Under the pieces are notes generated by a model that made no database searches, was not told the DNA's origin, and was given only the letters and a program-made list of their open reading frames with translations. The position numbers were made by a program, and so were the translations under genes. Below, piece after piece: positions 1 through 6,261 of a stretch of 6,286 nt of DNA. The DNA is taken from contig JAOPYS010000183.1 of assembly GCA_025964465.1 (NCBI GenBank), positions 1 to 6,286 on the forward strand. Direction: 5' to 3'. Origin of the DNA: Thermoleophilia bacterium (lineage in GTDB: Bacteria > Actinomycetota > Thermoleophilia > Gaiellales > SKUG01). Position 1 is the first letter of the stretch. Every line of letters starts with the position of its first letter.

Positions 1-1247
1 GCAGCCCGCGTGGCGTCGGGGCGCATCGTGGCGAACGGCACCACGAGCGCGGCGGCCACGCCGACCGCGGCGAAGGCGAGCTTGCCGACGGTGGGCGCGT
101 GCTGCCACGGATCCTTGACCGTCACGAGCCGACGCAGGCGACGGAACCGGAACTCGCGGTGCTGCGGCAGCAGGAAGCAGAGCACCGCGCCCTGGCACGC
201 GACGGAGGCGAGGTAGCCCACGTAGATCGCGTGGCGCGTGTCGGGGTCGTTGGCCGCCGCGTGCAGCAGCACCAGCACCACCGGCACGGTGAGCCCGATG
301 ATGGCCGTGCCCATCTCGTAGCGCGCCTTCGTGAGCTTGCTGGCGATGGGTGTCAGCCGGTCGTAGGCGACGAAGGTGAGTACGAGGCCGGCGAGCGGTG
401 GCACCCACGCCCAGCCGCCCAGCACGAGCACCGTGTACATCGCGAGGGTGAAGGCGACCACGCCGCCGCCCGTGGCGGGCCGACGCCAGCGCACCGCGGA
501 GGCGAAGGCGAAGGTGCCGACGAACAGCACGGCCTGCAGCCCGAGCGCCGACCACTCCAGGTCGAGGAAGCGATCCAGGAACAGCAGCGTGCCGAACGGC
601 ACGAGCAGGTTGTCGAGCCCGTGCACGCTCACCGACTCGTAGGCGGTGGCGAGCACGGAGACGAGCACGCCGACGAACACCGCGCGCAGCGGGTCGACGT
701 GCAGGCCGAAGGCGAGCGGCAGGGTGATGCACGCGAGCGCGACGATGAAGAACGCCGCGCTGCCCTCGAGCGAGCGGAAGTGCCCTGGCACAACCTCGTA
801 GCGGTGGCGGCCCCACCGCTTGCCGACGACCGCACCCATGGCGTCGGCGCAGGCCAGCACGAGGATCGGGATGGCGTAATCCAGGTAGGGGCCGTGCTGC
901 ACGTCGAACACGATCACGAACGTCAGCCACGCGGTGATCGGATACCACAGCACGCCGCCGACCCCGCGTCCCACACCGTGCACGCCCTGCAACAGGCCGA
1001 GGGTGTGCGTGCCGAACATGAGCCCTCCGAAGCTGATGGTGAGGATCAGCACCGTCCAGCTGGAATCGATGAACTGCGGGATCAGCAGCACCGCGAAGCC
1101 CGACCCGATGTGCGCGAACTTGCGCGTCAGCTCCGTCGGGAGCGACGTCGTGCGCTTGAGCACGTCGGCGACCACCAGCGCGGTGATCGCCACCACGCTG
1201 ATCGCAAGCGTGCCGAGCGCCTCGTGCAGGACGGTGTGCCAGGTCAT
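1..1247 (-). CDS. Phytol/dolichol kinase-like CTP-dependent lipid-alcohol kinase with long C-terminal membrane extension (3' end outside window)
   Basis: The frame is open from ATG 1247-1245 to the left edge: 415 full codons, no stop. The start overlaps the previous gene's stop as ATGA and has GGAGG seven bases upstream. It is an integral membrane protein with about a dozen hydrophobic segments. The first ~225 residues resemble the phytol kinase (VTE5)/dolichol kinase (SEC59) family, which uses CTP to phosphorylate long-chain isoprenoid alcohols. Visible signatures are RKFAHIGSG (42-50), YPI (102-104), a segment ending ACADAMGAVVGKRWGRH (132-148), RSLEGSAAFF (158-167) and a late GLDNLLVP (210-217). 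The Lys I expect before SLEG is Arg158 here. Residues ~235-415 add further membrane segments, including a Gly-rich turn and GGWAW (277-281) that faintly recall DUF92/VTE6 phytyl-phosphate kinase. That second assignment is weak. The substrate is unknown; the context suggests a lipid alcohol. Confidence 0.8.
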   Translation of the reverse strand, partial: MTWHTVLHEALGTLAISVVAITALVVADVLKRTTSLPTELTRKFAHIGSGFAVLLIPQFIDSSWTVLILTISFGGLMFGTHTLGLLQGVHGVGRGVGGVLWYPITAWLTFVIVFDVQHGPYLDYAIPILVLACADAMGAVVGKRWGRHRYEVVPGHFRSLEGSAAFFIVALACITLPLAFGLHVDPLRAVFVGVLVSVLATAYESVSVHGLDNLLVPFGTLLFLDRFLDLEWSALGLQAVLFVGTFAFASAVRWRRPATGGGVVAFTLAMYTVLVLGGWAWVPPLAGLVLTFVAYDRLTPIASKLTKARYEMGTAIIGLTVPVVLVLLHAAANDPDTRHAIYVGYLASVACQGAVLCFLLPQHREFRFRRLRRLVTVKDPWQHAPTVGKLAFAAVGVAAALVVPFATMRPDATRA

Positions 1248-2410
1248 CGCGCCGCCTCCGGATCGACGATCGTGTCCACGTAGAAGTCGCGGTAGAGGAA
1301 CGACCGGTCGGCGTCGTGCAGGCGCTGCGCCAGCTCGCGGTCGGTGGTGACCGAGCCGTTGTTCAGCAGCGACTGCGGCGTGCTGCGCGGCACGAGGTTG
1401 TTCCAGTACGCGAGCTTGGCGCCCGGCGCCGCGGCGCCTGCGATCGCCCGGTACACGCGCTCGTGCAGCTCGTCGCTCATCCACTCGAAGATGTCGGAGA
1501 GGTTGAACCCCGTGAACGTGCCCGGCTCCTGGCCGCCGAGGTATCCCTCGAGCTCGGTGCAGCGCACCTCGAGCCGGTCGAGGCGCTCGCGCAGCAGCTC
1601 GTGGTTGGCGGGCGCCAGCCACGGGTGCCCCGTGTCCAGGTCCAGGTAGCGCCCGAGCAGGATGTACTGGAGGAAGGGGTTCGTCGATGGGTCGAGCTCC
1701 ACGAACGCGTGGTACGCCCGCTCGGCGTAGTGCTTGCTGACGTCGATGTTCACGTGCGTGAAGAACGCGGGGTCGCGCCCGAGCCGGCCGATCACGCGCT
1801 CGGAGAAGAACAGGCGCAACACGGCGCGCCAGCGGCGGTTGTTCCAGCGCTCGTGCCAGAACTCCTCACGCGCCATGCGCGACCGGGGCTCGAACAGCGA
1901 GCTCGTGGTGCGGCTCGAGTGCAGCGGCGGGTGCACGCGCGTGCGGAAGATGCGGAACATGTTCTCGAGCTTGCCGATGTGGATGATGCCGCGCGCGACG
2001 AGCGCGGTCTGCGAATCCCAGTAGGCGCGCGCGTCCGGCGGCAGCTCGCTGCGCGTGCGCATGTAGAGCGCTGCCCGGTCGGCGCCCTCGGTGACGCCCA
2101 CGAAGCGCAGCAGCTCCTCGTGCGTGAGCGTGAGGATCGCGGCGCGCTTGAGCTCGACCAGCGCGCACTGCGCGGGTGACATGTCGACCGACACGACCCG
2201 CCCCGCGCCCTGCACCAGCAGCGCGAAGCTGTTGTCACCGGCCGCGGCGATCGACAGCACGGTGGAGTCGCCGTCGGGCTGCAGGGCCCCGCGCAGGTTG
2301 TCGGGGTCCTCCCAGCTCTGCGCGTAGCGCACGTGGTCGAAGTCGGCGACCTGCGCGACCTCGCTCTTGAGGGCGGGCGCAGCGTCGGCAGCGGTGACGG
2401 TCGTCGTCAT
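1244..2410 (-). CDS. DUF3419 / BtaA-like S-adenosylmethionine 3-amino-3-carboxypropyl transferase
   Basis: 388 residues, ATG start overlapping the dikinase gene's TGA as ATGA, with GGAG seven bases upstream. A much longer upstream reading in this frame is only a shadow of the dikinase gene. BtaA of this family moves the 3-amino-3-carboxypropyl group of SAM onto diacylglycerol, the first step of betaine lipid (DGTS) synthesis. The family pattern is clear: RYAQSWEDPDNL (28-39), the SAM-site loop VLSIAAAGDNS (51-61), acidic strand end SVDMSPAQ (74-81) with Asp76, then LELK-like VELKRAA (85-91). It continues with a helical middle rich in Arg and aromatics (FWHERWNNRRW, 194-204) and a C-terminal FNLSDIFEWMSDE (312-324) followed by AYWNNLVPRS (344-353). 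There is no signal peptide or membrane span, so it is probably a peripheral cytoplasmic enzyme. No BtaB-type N-methyltransferase is in the window, and the true acceptor could differ from diacylglycerol. Confidence 0.85.
   Translation of the reverse strand: MTTTVTAADAAPALKSEVAQVADFDHVRYAQSWEDPDNLRGALQPDGDSTVLSIAAAGDNSFALLVQGAGRVVSVDMSPAQCALVELKRAAILTLTHEELLRFVGVTEGADRAALYMRTRSELPPDARAYWDSQTALVARGIIHIGKLENMFRIFRTRVHPPLHSSRTTSSLFEPRSRMAREEFWHERWNNRRWRAVLRLFFSERVIGRLGRDPAFFTHVNIDVSKHYAERAYHAFVELDPSTNPFLQYILLGRYLDLDTGHPWLAPANHELLRERLDRLEVRCTELEGYLGGQEPGTFTGFNLSDIFEWMSDELHERVYRAIAGAAAPGAKLAYWNNLVPRSTPQSLLNNGSVTTDRELAQRLHDADRSFLYRDFYVDTIVDPEAAR
1255..1259 (-). promoter_or_regulatory. Shine-Dalgarno of the lipid-alcohol kinase gene
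   Basis: GGAGG on the minus strand, seven bases before ATG 1247, inside the last codons of the DUF3419 gene. It fixes the kinase start at the ATGA overlap. Confidence 0.7.
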
Positions 2411-3453
2411 GAGGGGGCTCCGGCTTCCTGGACGTTGACCTCGCCGTTGGTGTCCTGGGAGGGCTCGTCGGGCTCGTCCGGTTCGACCCGCTCGATCACG
2501 CCCGAGCCGCCGTCCATGCGCACGGCCTCGCCGTCGCGCGCCCACTGCATCAGGCCGGGGATGCCGACCACCGCCGGGATGCCGAACTCGCGCGCCACGA
2601 TCGCCGAGTGCGACAGCAGCGAGCCGCGCTCCACGAGCAGGCCGCCGCACGAGGGGAAGAGCGGCACCCACCCCGGGTCGGTGCGCGTGCAGACCATGAT
2701 GTCGCCGTCGAGCGTCACGCCCGAGTCGGGGGAGTGTACGACGCGCACCTTGCGCTCCACGATGCCCGGGCAGCAGCCGAGGCCGGAGATCTGGTCGCCG
2801 GAGACGTCCACGGCGGCGTAGGCGTCGTCGCGCGGGTTGGCGTTGGTGATGCCGACCGTCTCGATGCGGTCGGGCAGCTCGTTGGCCATCCACACCTCGT
2901 GCTGCGCCGTGCGCAGGCCGACGAGGCCGCGCAGGTCGGTGATGGTGGTGGTGCCCTGCACCGTGCCGATGATCTCGTCGACCTCGAGGAAGAACACGTC
3001 GCGCGGGTCGTCGATCAAGTCAGCTTCGTGCAGGCGCTCGCCGAGCGCCGCGAAGATGCGGCGCGACAGGCCGAACACGCGCGTGCGGTCGAAGCGCATC
3101 GCCTCGCGGTCTCGAACGGCGGCCCGGGCGTGCTTGAGCGAGAACGCGAAGGCGCGCCGGTGGATGGGTCGCATCACCGGGTTCATGTCGGCGAAGCGCG
3201 AATCAACCTCGGCCATCGCCGCAGCGGCGATCTTCGCCTCGTGCGACTTCATGCGGGCCTCGGTCAGGTCCTCTTGGCGCACGAAGTTGCGCAGCACCGA
3301 GTAGAGGAACGCTGGGTGCTCGCGCAGCGTCGGAGTCTCGAGCTTCAGCTCGTTGGCGCAGCGGTCGCCGAAGCGGGCGATGTACTCCTCGAGCTGCGCG
3401 TCGAGCCACGCGCCGTCGGAACCGCCGTGGTCGCGGATCTCGTCGCGCAGCAG
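2407..3453 (-). CDS. C-terminal part of PEP-synthase/RPH-like dikinase (swivelling phosphohistidine domain), separated from its N-terminal part by an in-frame TAG
   Basis: This 348-codon stretch follows the TAG at 3456-3454 in the same frame and ends with TGA overlapping the next gene. It begins at once with family-like sequence of the central helical domain: YIARFGDRCANELKLETP (24-41 of this part). It ends with the mobile PEP-utilising domain: LLSHSAIVAREFGIPAVVG (279-297), with the catalytic His at 282 of this part, about residue 845 of a read-through protein. In the family this His carries phosphate between the ATP site and the substrate site, so this half is essential. A short Asp/Glu/Pro-rich tail follows. 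As a separate chain it has no good start at its head. GTG 3297 lacks a Shine-Dalgarno; ATG 3252 has GAGG five bases upstream and would give 281 residues that keep the His domain. It may be untranslated, read through, or a separate subunit. Confidence 0.75.
   Translation of the reverse strand: MLRDEIRDHGGSDGAWLDAQLEEYIARFGDRCANELKLETPTLREHPAFLYSVLRNFVRQEDLTEARMKSHEAKIAAAAMAEVDSRFADMNPVMRPIHRRAFAFSLKHARAAVRDREAMRFDRTRVFGLSRRIFAALGERLHEADLIDDPRDVFFLEVDEIIGTVQGTTTITDLRGLVGLRTAQHEVWMANELPDRIETVGITNANPRDDAYAAVDVSGDQISGLGCCPGIVERKVRVVHSPDSGVTLDGDIMVCTRTDPGWVPLFPSCGGLLVERGSLLSHSAIVAREFGIPAVVGIPGLMQWARDGEAVRMDGGSGVIERVEPDEPDEPSQDTNGEVNVQEAGAPS
2418..2421 (-). promoter_or_regulatory. Shine-Dalgarno of the DUF3419 gene
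   Basis: GGAG on the minus strand, seven bases before ATG 2410, within the last codons of the dikinase frame. It supports the ATGA-overlap start. It also means ribosomes completing the dikinase frame would feed this gene, so loss of translation downstream of the amber codon could lower its expression. Confidence 0.6.
2461..2478 (-). repeat. Two tandem 9-base units coding Asp-Glu-Pro
   Basis: GGGCTCGTC occurs twice head to tail on the plus strand, giving (DEP)2 in the acidic tail of the dikinase C-terminal part just after the swivelling domain. It is probably a minor in-frame duplication in a disordered tail. Confidence 0.5.
3258..3261 (-). promoter_or_regulatory. Possible internal ribosome-binding site in the dikinase C-terminal part
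   Basis: GAGG on the minus strand, five bases before in-frame ATG 3252-3250. Initiation here would give a 281-residue chain holding the phosphohistidine domain. Such a short match arises often by chance in GC-rich coding sequence, so support is weak. Confidence 0.2.
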
Positions 3454-3456
3454 CTA
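3454..3456 (-). other. In-frame amber (TAG) codon interrupting the dikinase gene
   Basis: The minus-strand codons read ACG CCC GAC TAG CTG CTG CGC. Frame and family-like sequence continue unbroken on both sides, so this is a point change and not a frameshift. One base away lie GAG, CAG, AAG, TGG, TCG, TTG and TAC/TAT. Glu or Gln would suit the charged helical surroundings (inference). The UbiA gene just upstream ends with an ordinary TAG, which argues against genome-wide reassignment of TAG. Confidence 0.9.
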
Positions 3457-5142
3457 GTCGGGCGTGTCCAGCACCAGGGTGCGCATGGAGGCGGAGGCGC
3501 GGATGCGCTCGGCGACGCGCACGAGGTGGTAGGTCGGCTCGGCGCTCTCGACCTCGCCCTGCCCGCACATCAGGTCGTTGTGGAGCGTGCCCTCGTCGTC
3601 CAGGCCGAGCCGCTTGATCGTCTTGCGCAGCCGGTCGAACATGATCATCACGCGCGTGTCGCCGACGATCGGCGTCTGCCAGTCCGCGAGCAGCTCCGTG
3701 CGCACCTGGTCGTACGCGTCGACGAGCTGGTCTGCGTCCATCGCGCGGAAGTCCACGTCGAACTTGGTCAGCACGCGCCGCACGTTGGCGCGGAACTTCT
3801 CGATGGAGGAGTTGATGCGCAGCAGCTGCCAGCCCATCGCGGCGTACAGGCGCACCTTGCGCGTGGCGTTGGCCGGCGGTGCGACGCGCCGGTCGAGCGG
3901 GGCGCGCACGCCCATCATCTGCTCCATGGCCGCGGCGTTCTTCTCGTAGTCCGGCATCACCGACAACAGGTAGTACCAGGAGGCGAGGTTGTAGTAGACG
4001 CGCCCGTCGACGTACCCGAGCATCTGTCGCACGACGACCTTCGCCGCGTCCATCTCCGCATCGGGCAGGCGCAGCAGCTTGAGGGCCTGGAAGTACACGG
4101 CGGTGTACGCCTCGCGCGCGAACGAGAACGTGAGCGGTGACACGACGCCCGAGTAGCTCTCGACGATGTTGCTGTTGTCCCACGTGCGGCGGATGCCGCG
4201 CGGCCGCAGCTTCGTCGTCACGGGGCGCGTCTGCAGCACGTGCAGGCGACCGCCCTGGAAGGCCCACTCCACGTCCTGCGGACGGCCGGCGTCGGCAGCC
4301 TCGAGCTGCTCGCCGAGCCGCGACAGCTCGCGCACCTGCGCGTCGGTGAGGGCGCGTGCGCCGCGCCGCTCGGGCTCGACCTCGCGTTCCTCGGTGAGGC
4401 CGGCGGCGGCCCGGACGATCATCACGTCCTTGTCGGCGACGTCGGTGTCGAGCACGTCGTGGCGGCGGTCGAGCCGGTACGTGTCGGCGTTGGCAATCCC
4501 TGACACGAGCGCCTCGCCGAGCCCGAAGGTGGCTGACACGACGGTGGTGTACGGGTCGCCGCCGATCGGGTCGGCGGTGAACATCACGCCGGCCACGTCG
4601 GCGTCGATGAGCGCCTGCACGACGAGGCCCATCTCCACGTCGAGCGGTGACATCTCGTGCCGCGCGCGGTAGGCGACGGCGCGCCCGGTCCACGCGCTCG
4701 CCCAGCACTGGCGCACCGCGGCGAGCAGCTGCTCCTCGGTCTCCACGCCGAGCACGCTCTCGAACTGCCCGGCGAAGCTGTGGTCGGTGCCGTCCTCGCC
4801 GATGGCGGAGGAGCGCACGGCGACGACGCCGCCGGCCAGCTCGTCGCGCCACTGCGACACGACGGCGAGCTGCAGGTCCTGCGGCAGCTCGAGCGACAGC
4901 ACCGCATCGCGCACCGTCTGTGCGGCACCCTCGAAGTCCTCGCGCAGCACCTGCGCCTCCGCCGATTCCAGCGCGGCGAGCACGTCGGGGTGTGCCATGG
5001 CGCGCCGGAACTCCTGCGCCTCCACGGCGAAGAAGGCGGGCACGTCGCAGCCGATGGCGACGAGGCGCGCCAGCTTGGCGCCCTTGCCGCCGATGCGCGC
5101 CTCGAGCGCTGCGTGGTCGAACTCTGCGGGGACGTCGGTCAT
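3454..5142 (-). CDS. N-terminal part of PEP-synthase/rifampicin-phosphotransferase-like dikinase (PPDK_N ATP-binding domain), ends at an in-frame amber codon
   Basis: 562 residues from ATG 5142, five bases after the UbiA stop, with GAGG eight bases upstream inside the UbiA end. Residues ~10-310 form the PPDK_N/PEP-binding ATP-grasp domain: GGKGAKLARL (18-27), VAVRSSAIGEDG (107-118), GQFES (125-129), GVMFTADPIGG (185-195), FGLGEALVSG (206-215) and DVEWA to QTRPVT (290-309). From ~320 the central helical region starts with TWDNSNIVESYSG (320-332) and PLTFS (336-340), the arrangement of rifampicin phosphotransferase-like proteins rather than of true PPDK. The family converts ATP to AMP and passes a phosphate by way of a histidine to pyruvate or to a hydroxyl acceptor. 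This part lacks that histidine, so alone it should be inactive. With the downstream part the protein would be 911 residues including the amber position, a normal length for the family. The acceptor is unknown; the lipid context argues for a non-central-metabolic role. Confidence 0.82.
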   Translation of the reverse strand: MTDVPAEFDHAALEARIGGKGAKLARLVAIGCDVPAFFAVEAQEFRRAMAHPDVLAALESAEAQVLREDFEGAAQTVRDAVLSLELPQDLQLAVVSQWRDELAGGVVAVRSSAIGEDGTDHSFAGQFESVLGVETEEQLLAAVRQCWASAWTGRAVAYRARHEMSPLDVEMGLVVQALIDADVAGVMFTADPIGGDPYTTVVSATFGLGEALVSGIANADTYRLDRRHDVLDTDVADKDVMIVRAAAGLTEEREVEPERRGARALTDAQVRELSRLGEQLEAADAGRPQDVEWAFQGGRLHVLQTRPVTTKLRPRGIRRTWDNSNIVESYSGVVSPLTFSFAREAYTAVYFQALKLLRLPDAEMDAAKVVVRQMLGYVDGRVYYNLASWYYLLSVMPDYEKNAAAMEQMMGVRAPLDRRVAPPANATRKVRLYAAMGWQLLRINSSIEKFRANVRRVLTKFDVDFRAMDADQLVDAYDQVRTELLADWQTPIVGDTRVMIMFDRLRKTIKRLGLDDEGTLHNDLMCGQGEVESAEPTYHLVRVAERIRASASMRTLVLDTPD

Positions 5143-5147
5143 CGGTT

Positions 5148-6176
5148 CTACCTCACCAGCTCCACGACGCCCGCGGCTGCGAGCACCAGGTACACGAGCA
5201 GTCCAGCTGCCCCCGGAAGTGCCTCGACGAGCCCGCGCAGGTTGCCCGTAGGGACCGCGCCGGCCTTGGCGGGTGCCACGGGGCGCGAGCGCTGGCCCAT
5301 GATGAAGGCGTGGCTGACGATGGTCGCCATGGCGACGACGCCGAGCACCATGGTCGCCCACGTCGGGTACGAATCACGCGCGAGGAGCGTGAAACCGATC
5401 GCGCCGAGCGAGGGCCACAGCAGCCACGCCGACCAGGCGTGCTCGCCGTGCTGCTCGAAGTAGCGCTCGAACTTGCGGCCCCACTCGAAGCCGATGCCGA
5501 TGCTCGTCGCGGCGAGCATCGCGCCGAGCACGAGCGGCGAGGCGAGCAGGTCGCCGGCGCTGGCCGAACCGCCACGTGCGTCGACGCCGATGGCGAGCAG
5601 TGCGCCGTAGATGAGCCCCATCACGACCATGTGCGAGATGGCGAAGGTCGCCATGTGCCGGTCGAGCCACTCGGGGGCGAAGAACTCCATCCGCATGAGC
5701 ACGCTCCAGGCGGCGGCGATCGCCCAGAGGATGAAGGTGGTGCGGCCGACGGAGGCGATGAGCGCGCCCTCGACGACGAGGATGATCAGGCCGGTGACAT
5801 CGAGCTCGCGGATGGAGACCAGGCCGCGCGGGATTGGGCGCGTGGGGTTCTCGACGCGGTCGGTGTCGGCGTCCTTCACGTCGTCGTACACGCGCAGGCG
5901 CACGATGAACAGCAGCGACCCGACGAACCCGCAGATCGCGGGCAGGACCTGCACGTCGCCGAGGTGCCCGGTGAGGCCTTCGTCGAGCAGGATGCCGCTC
6001 ATGAGCGTGGCGGCGACGAACAACACCGCCATGAGGATCAGCTGCGGCGCGGGCGGGAATCGCTCGAGGAGGAAGGCCAGCGCGCGACGGGGCGCGCCTG
6101 CGCCACGCGCCACCAGGGCGTCCTCGCTGGCGACCTCGGTCGAGGTCGCGGTGTCGATCACGCTGGCTTCGGCCAC
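5148..6176 (-). CDS. UbiA-superfamily prenyltransferase-like membrane protein
   Basis: 342 residues with a GTG start. A TAA two codons upstream in frame (6182-6180) means it cannot begin earlier, and a weak AGG sits six bases before the GTG. After a ~40-residue polar N-terminus come about nine hydrophobic segments (roughly 43-63, 76-94, 127-143, 146-162, 177-197, 210-229, 248-266, 272-294, 317-340), the UbiA fold. The first Asp-rich motif is intact as D98-D99-x-x-D102-x-x-x-D106 (YDDVKDADTD), followed by NPTRPIPRGLVS (110-121). In the family this motif binds Mg-diphosphate of a prenyl donor. The second Asp motif is not canonical: at the expected place is GFEWGRKFERYFE (229-241). UbiA enzymes attach prenyl chains to aromatic, glycerol-phosphate or other acceptors in the membrane. 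Donor and acceptor are not predictable here. It is first in the operon and probably sets its expression. Confidence 0.85.
   Translation of the reverse strand: MAEASVIDTATSTEVASEDALVARGAGAPRRALAFLLERFPPAPQLILMAVLFVAATLMSGILLDEGLTGHLGDVQVLPAICGFVGSLLFIVRLRVYDDVKDADTDRVENPTRPIPRGLVSIRELDVTGLIILVVEGALIASVGRTTFILWAIAAAWSVLMRMEFFAPEWLDRHMATFAISHMVVMGLIYGALLAIGVDARGGSASAGDLLASPLVLGAMLAATSIGIGFEWGRKFERYFEQHGEHAWSAWLLWPSLGAIGFTLLARDSYPTWATMVLGVVAMATIVSHAFIMGQRSRPVAPAKAGAVPTGNLRGLVEALPGAAGLLVYLVLAAAGVVELVR
5151..5154 (-). promoter_or_regulatory. Shine-Dalgarno of the dikinase gene
   Basis: GAGG (within GGTGAGG) on the minus strand, eight bases before ATG 5142, lying directly before the UbiA stop TAG. 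It supports starting the dikinase at MTDVPAEF rather than further upstream. Confidence 0.6.
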
Positions 6177-6198
6177 GCGTTACCTGCCCACACGTCAC

Positions 6199-6217
6199 GG
6201 GCCGCTGCCCGCGGCCC
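6199..6217. repeat. Second inverted repeat, 7-bp arms, in the UbiA leader
   Basis: GGGCCGC and GCGGCCC flank a 5-base spacer TGCCC, ending 22 bases before the UbiA GTG. The all-G/C stem would be stable in RNA and stands close to the ribosome-binding site. No T-run follows. It may modulate translation, or may be chance in GC-rich sequence. Confidence 0.4.
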
Positions 6218-6231
6218 TCCCACATCCATGC

Positions 6232-6255
6232 GAGTTGGCCTGTCCGGGCCAACTC
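6232..6255. repeat. Perfect inverted repeat, 9-bp arms, upstream of the operon
   Basis: GAGTTGGCC and GGCCAACTC flank a 6-base spacer TGTCCG, centred about 67 bases before the UbiA GTG. There is no T-run on either side, so an intrinsic terminator is unlikely. A palindromic operator for a dimeric repressor, or an RNA hairpin in the leader, fits better. No convincing -35/-10 pair was found around it. Confidence 0.5.
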
Positions 6256-6261
6256 ACCGGT

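Larger units (their letters stand above)
1..6176 (-). other. Probable four-gene lipid-metabolism operon
   Basis: All four genes run the same way with junctions of 5 nt (UbiA/dikinase), ATGA overlap (dikinase/DUF3419) and ATGA overlap (DUF3419/kinase). Every internal start has its ribosome-binding site inside the preceding gene. No internal terminator-like hairpin with a T-run was seen. This supports one transcript with translational coupling; the shared function is inferred from family roles. Confidence 0.75.

Noticed and set aside
99..1283. 394-codon plus-strand frame
   Set aside because: Antisense to the membrane kinase; its product is a low-complexity Arg/His/Glu/Ala-rich chain typical of shadow frames in GC-rich DNA.
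2411..2893. N-terminal extension of the DUF3419 frame
   Set aside because: The extension is Arg/Gly-rich shadow of the dikinase; DUF3419 similarity starts after ATG 2410, which has its own GGAG.
2407..3297. Independent gene starting at GTG 3297
   Set aside because: No Shine-Dalgarno, and family-like sequence (FGDRCANELKLETP) extends upstream of that codon to the TAG, so the GTG is an internal Val.
2608..4140. 510-codon plus-strand frame
   Set aside because: Antisense to the dikinase; composition (His, Arg, Val, Glu repeats) is that of a shadow, with no recognisable motif.
3203..4852. 549-codon minus-strand frame bridging the amber site
   Set aside because: Considered as evidence for a frameshift around the TAG. 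It encodes only Arg/Ala-rich shadow sequence, while family-like sequence stays in the original frame on both sides.
6232..6255. Rho-independent terminator
   Set aside because: The stem is good but no T-tract follows on either strand.
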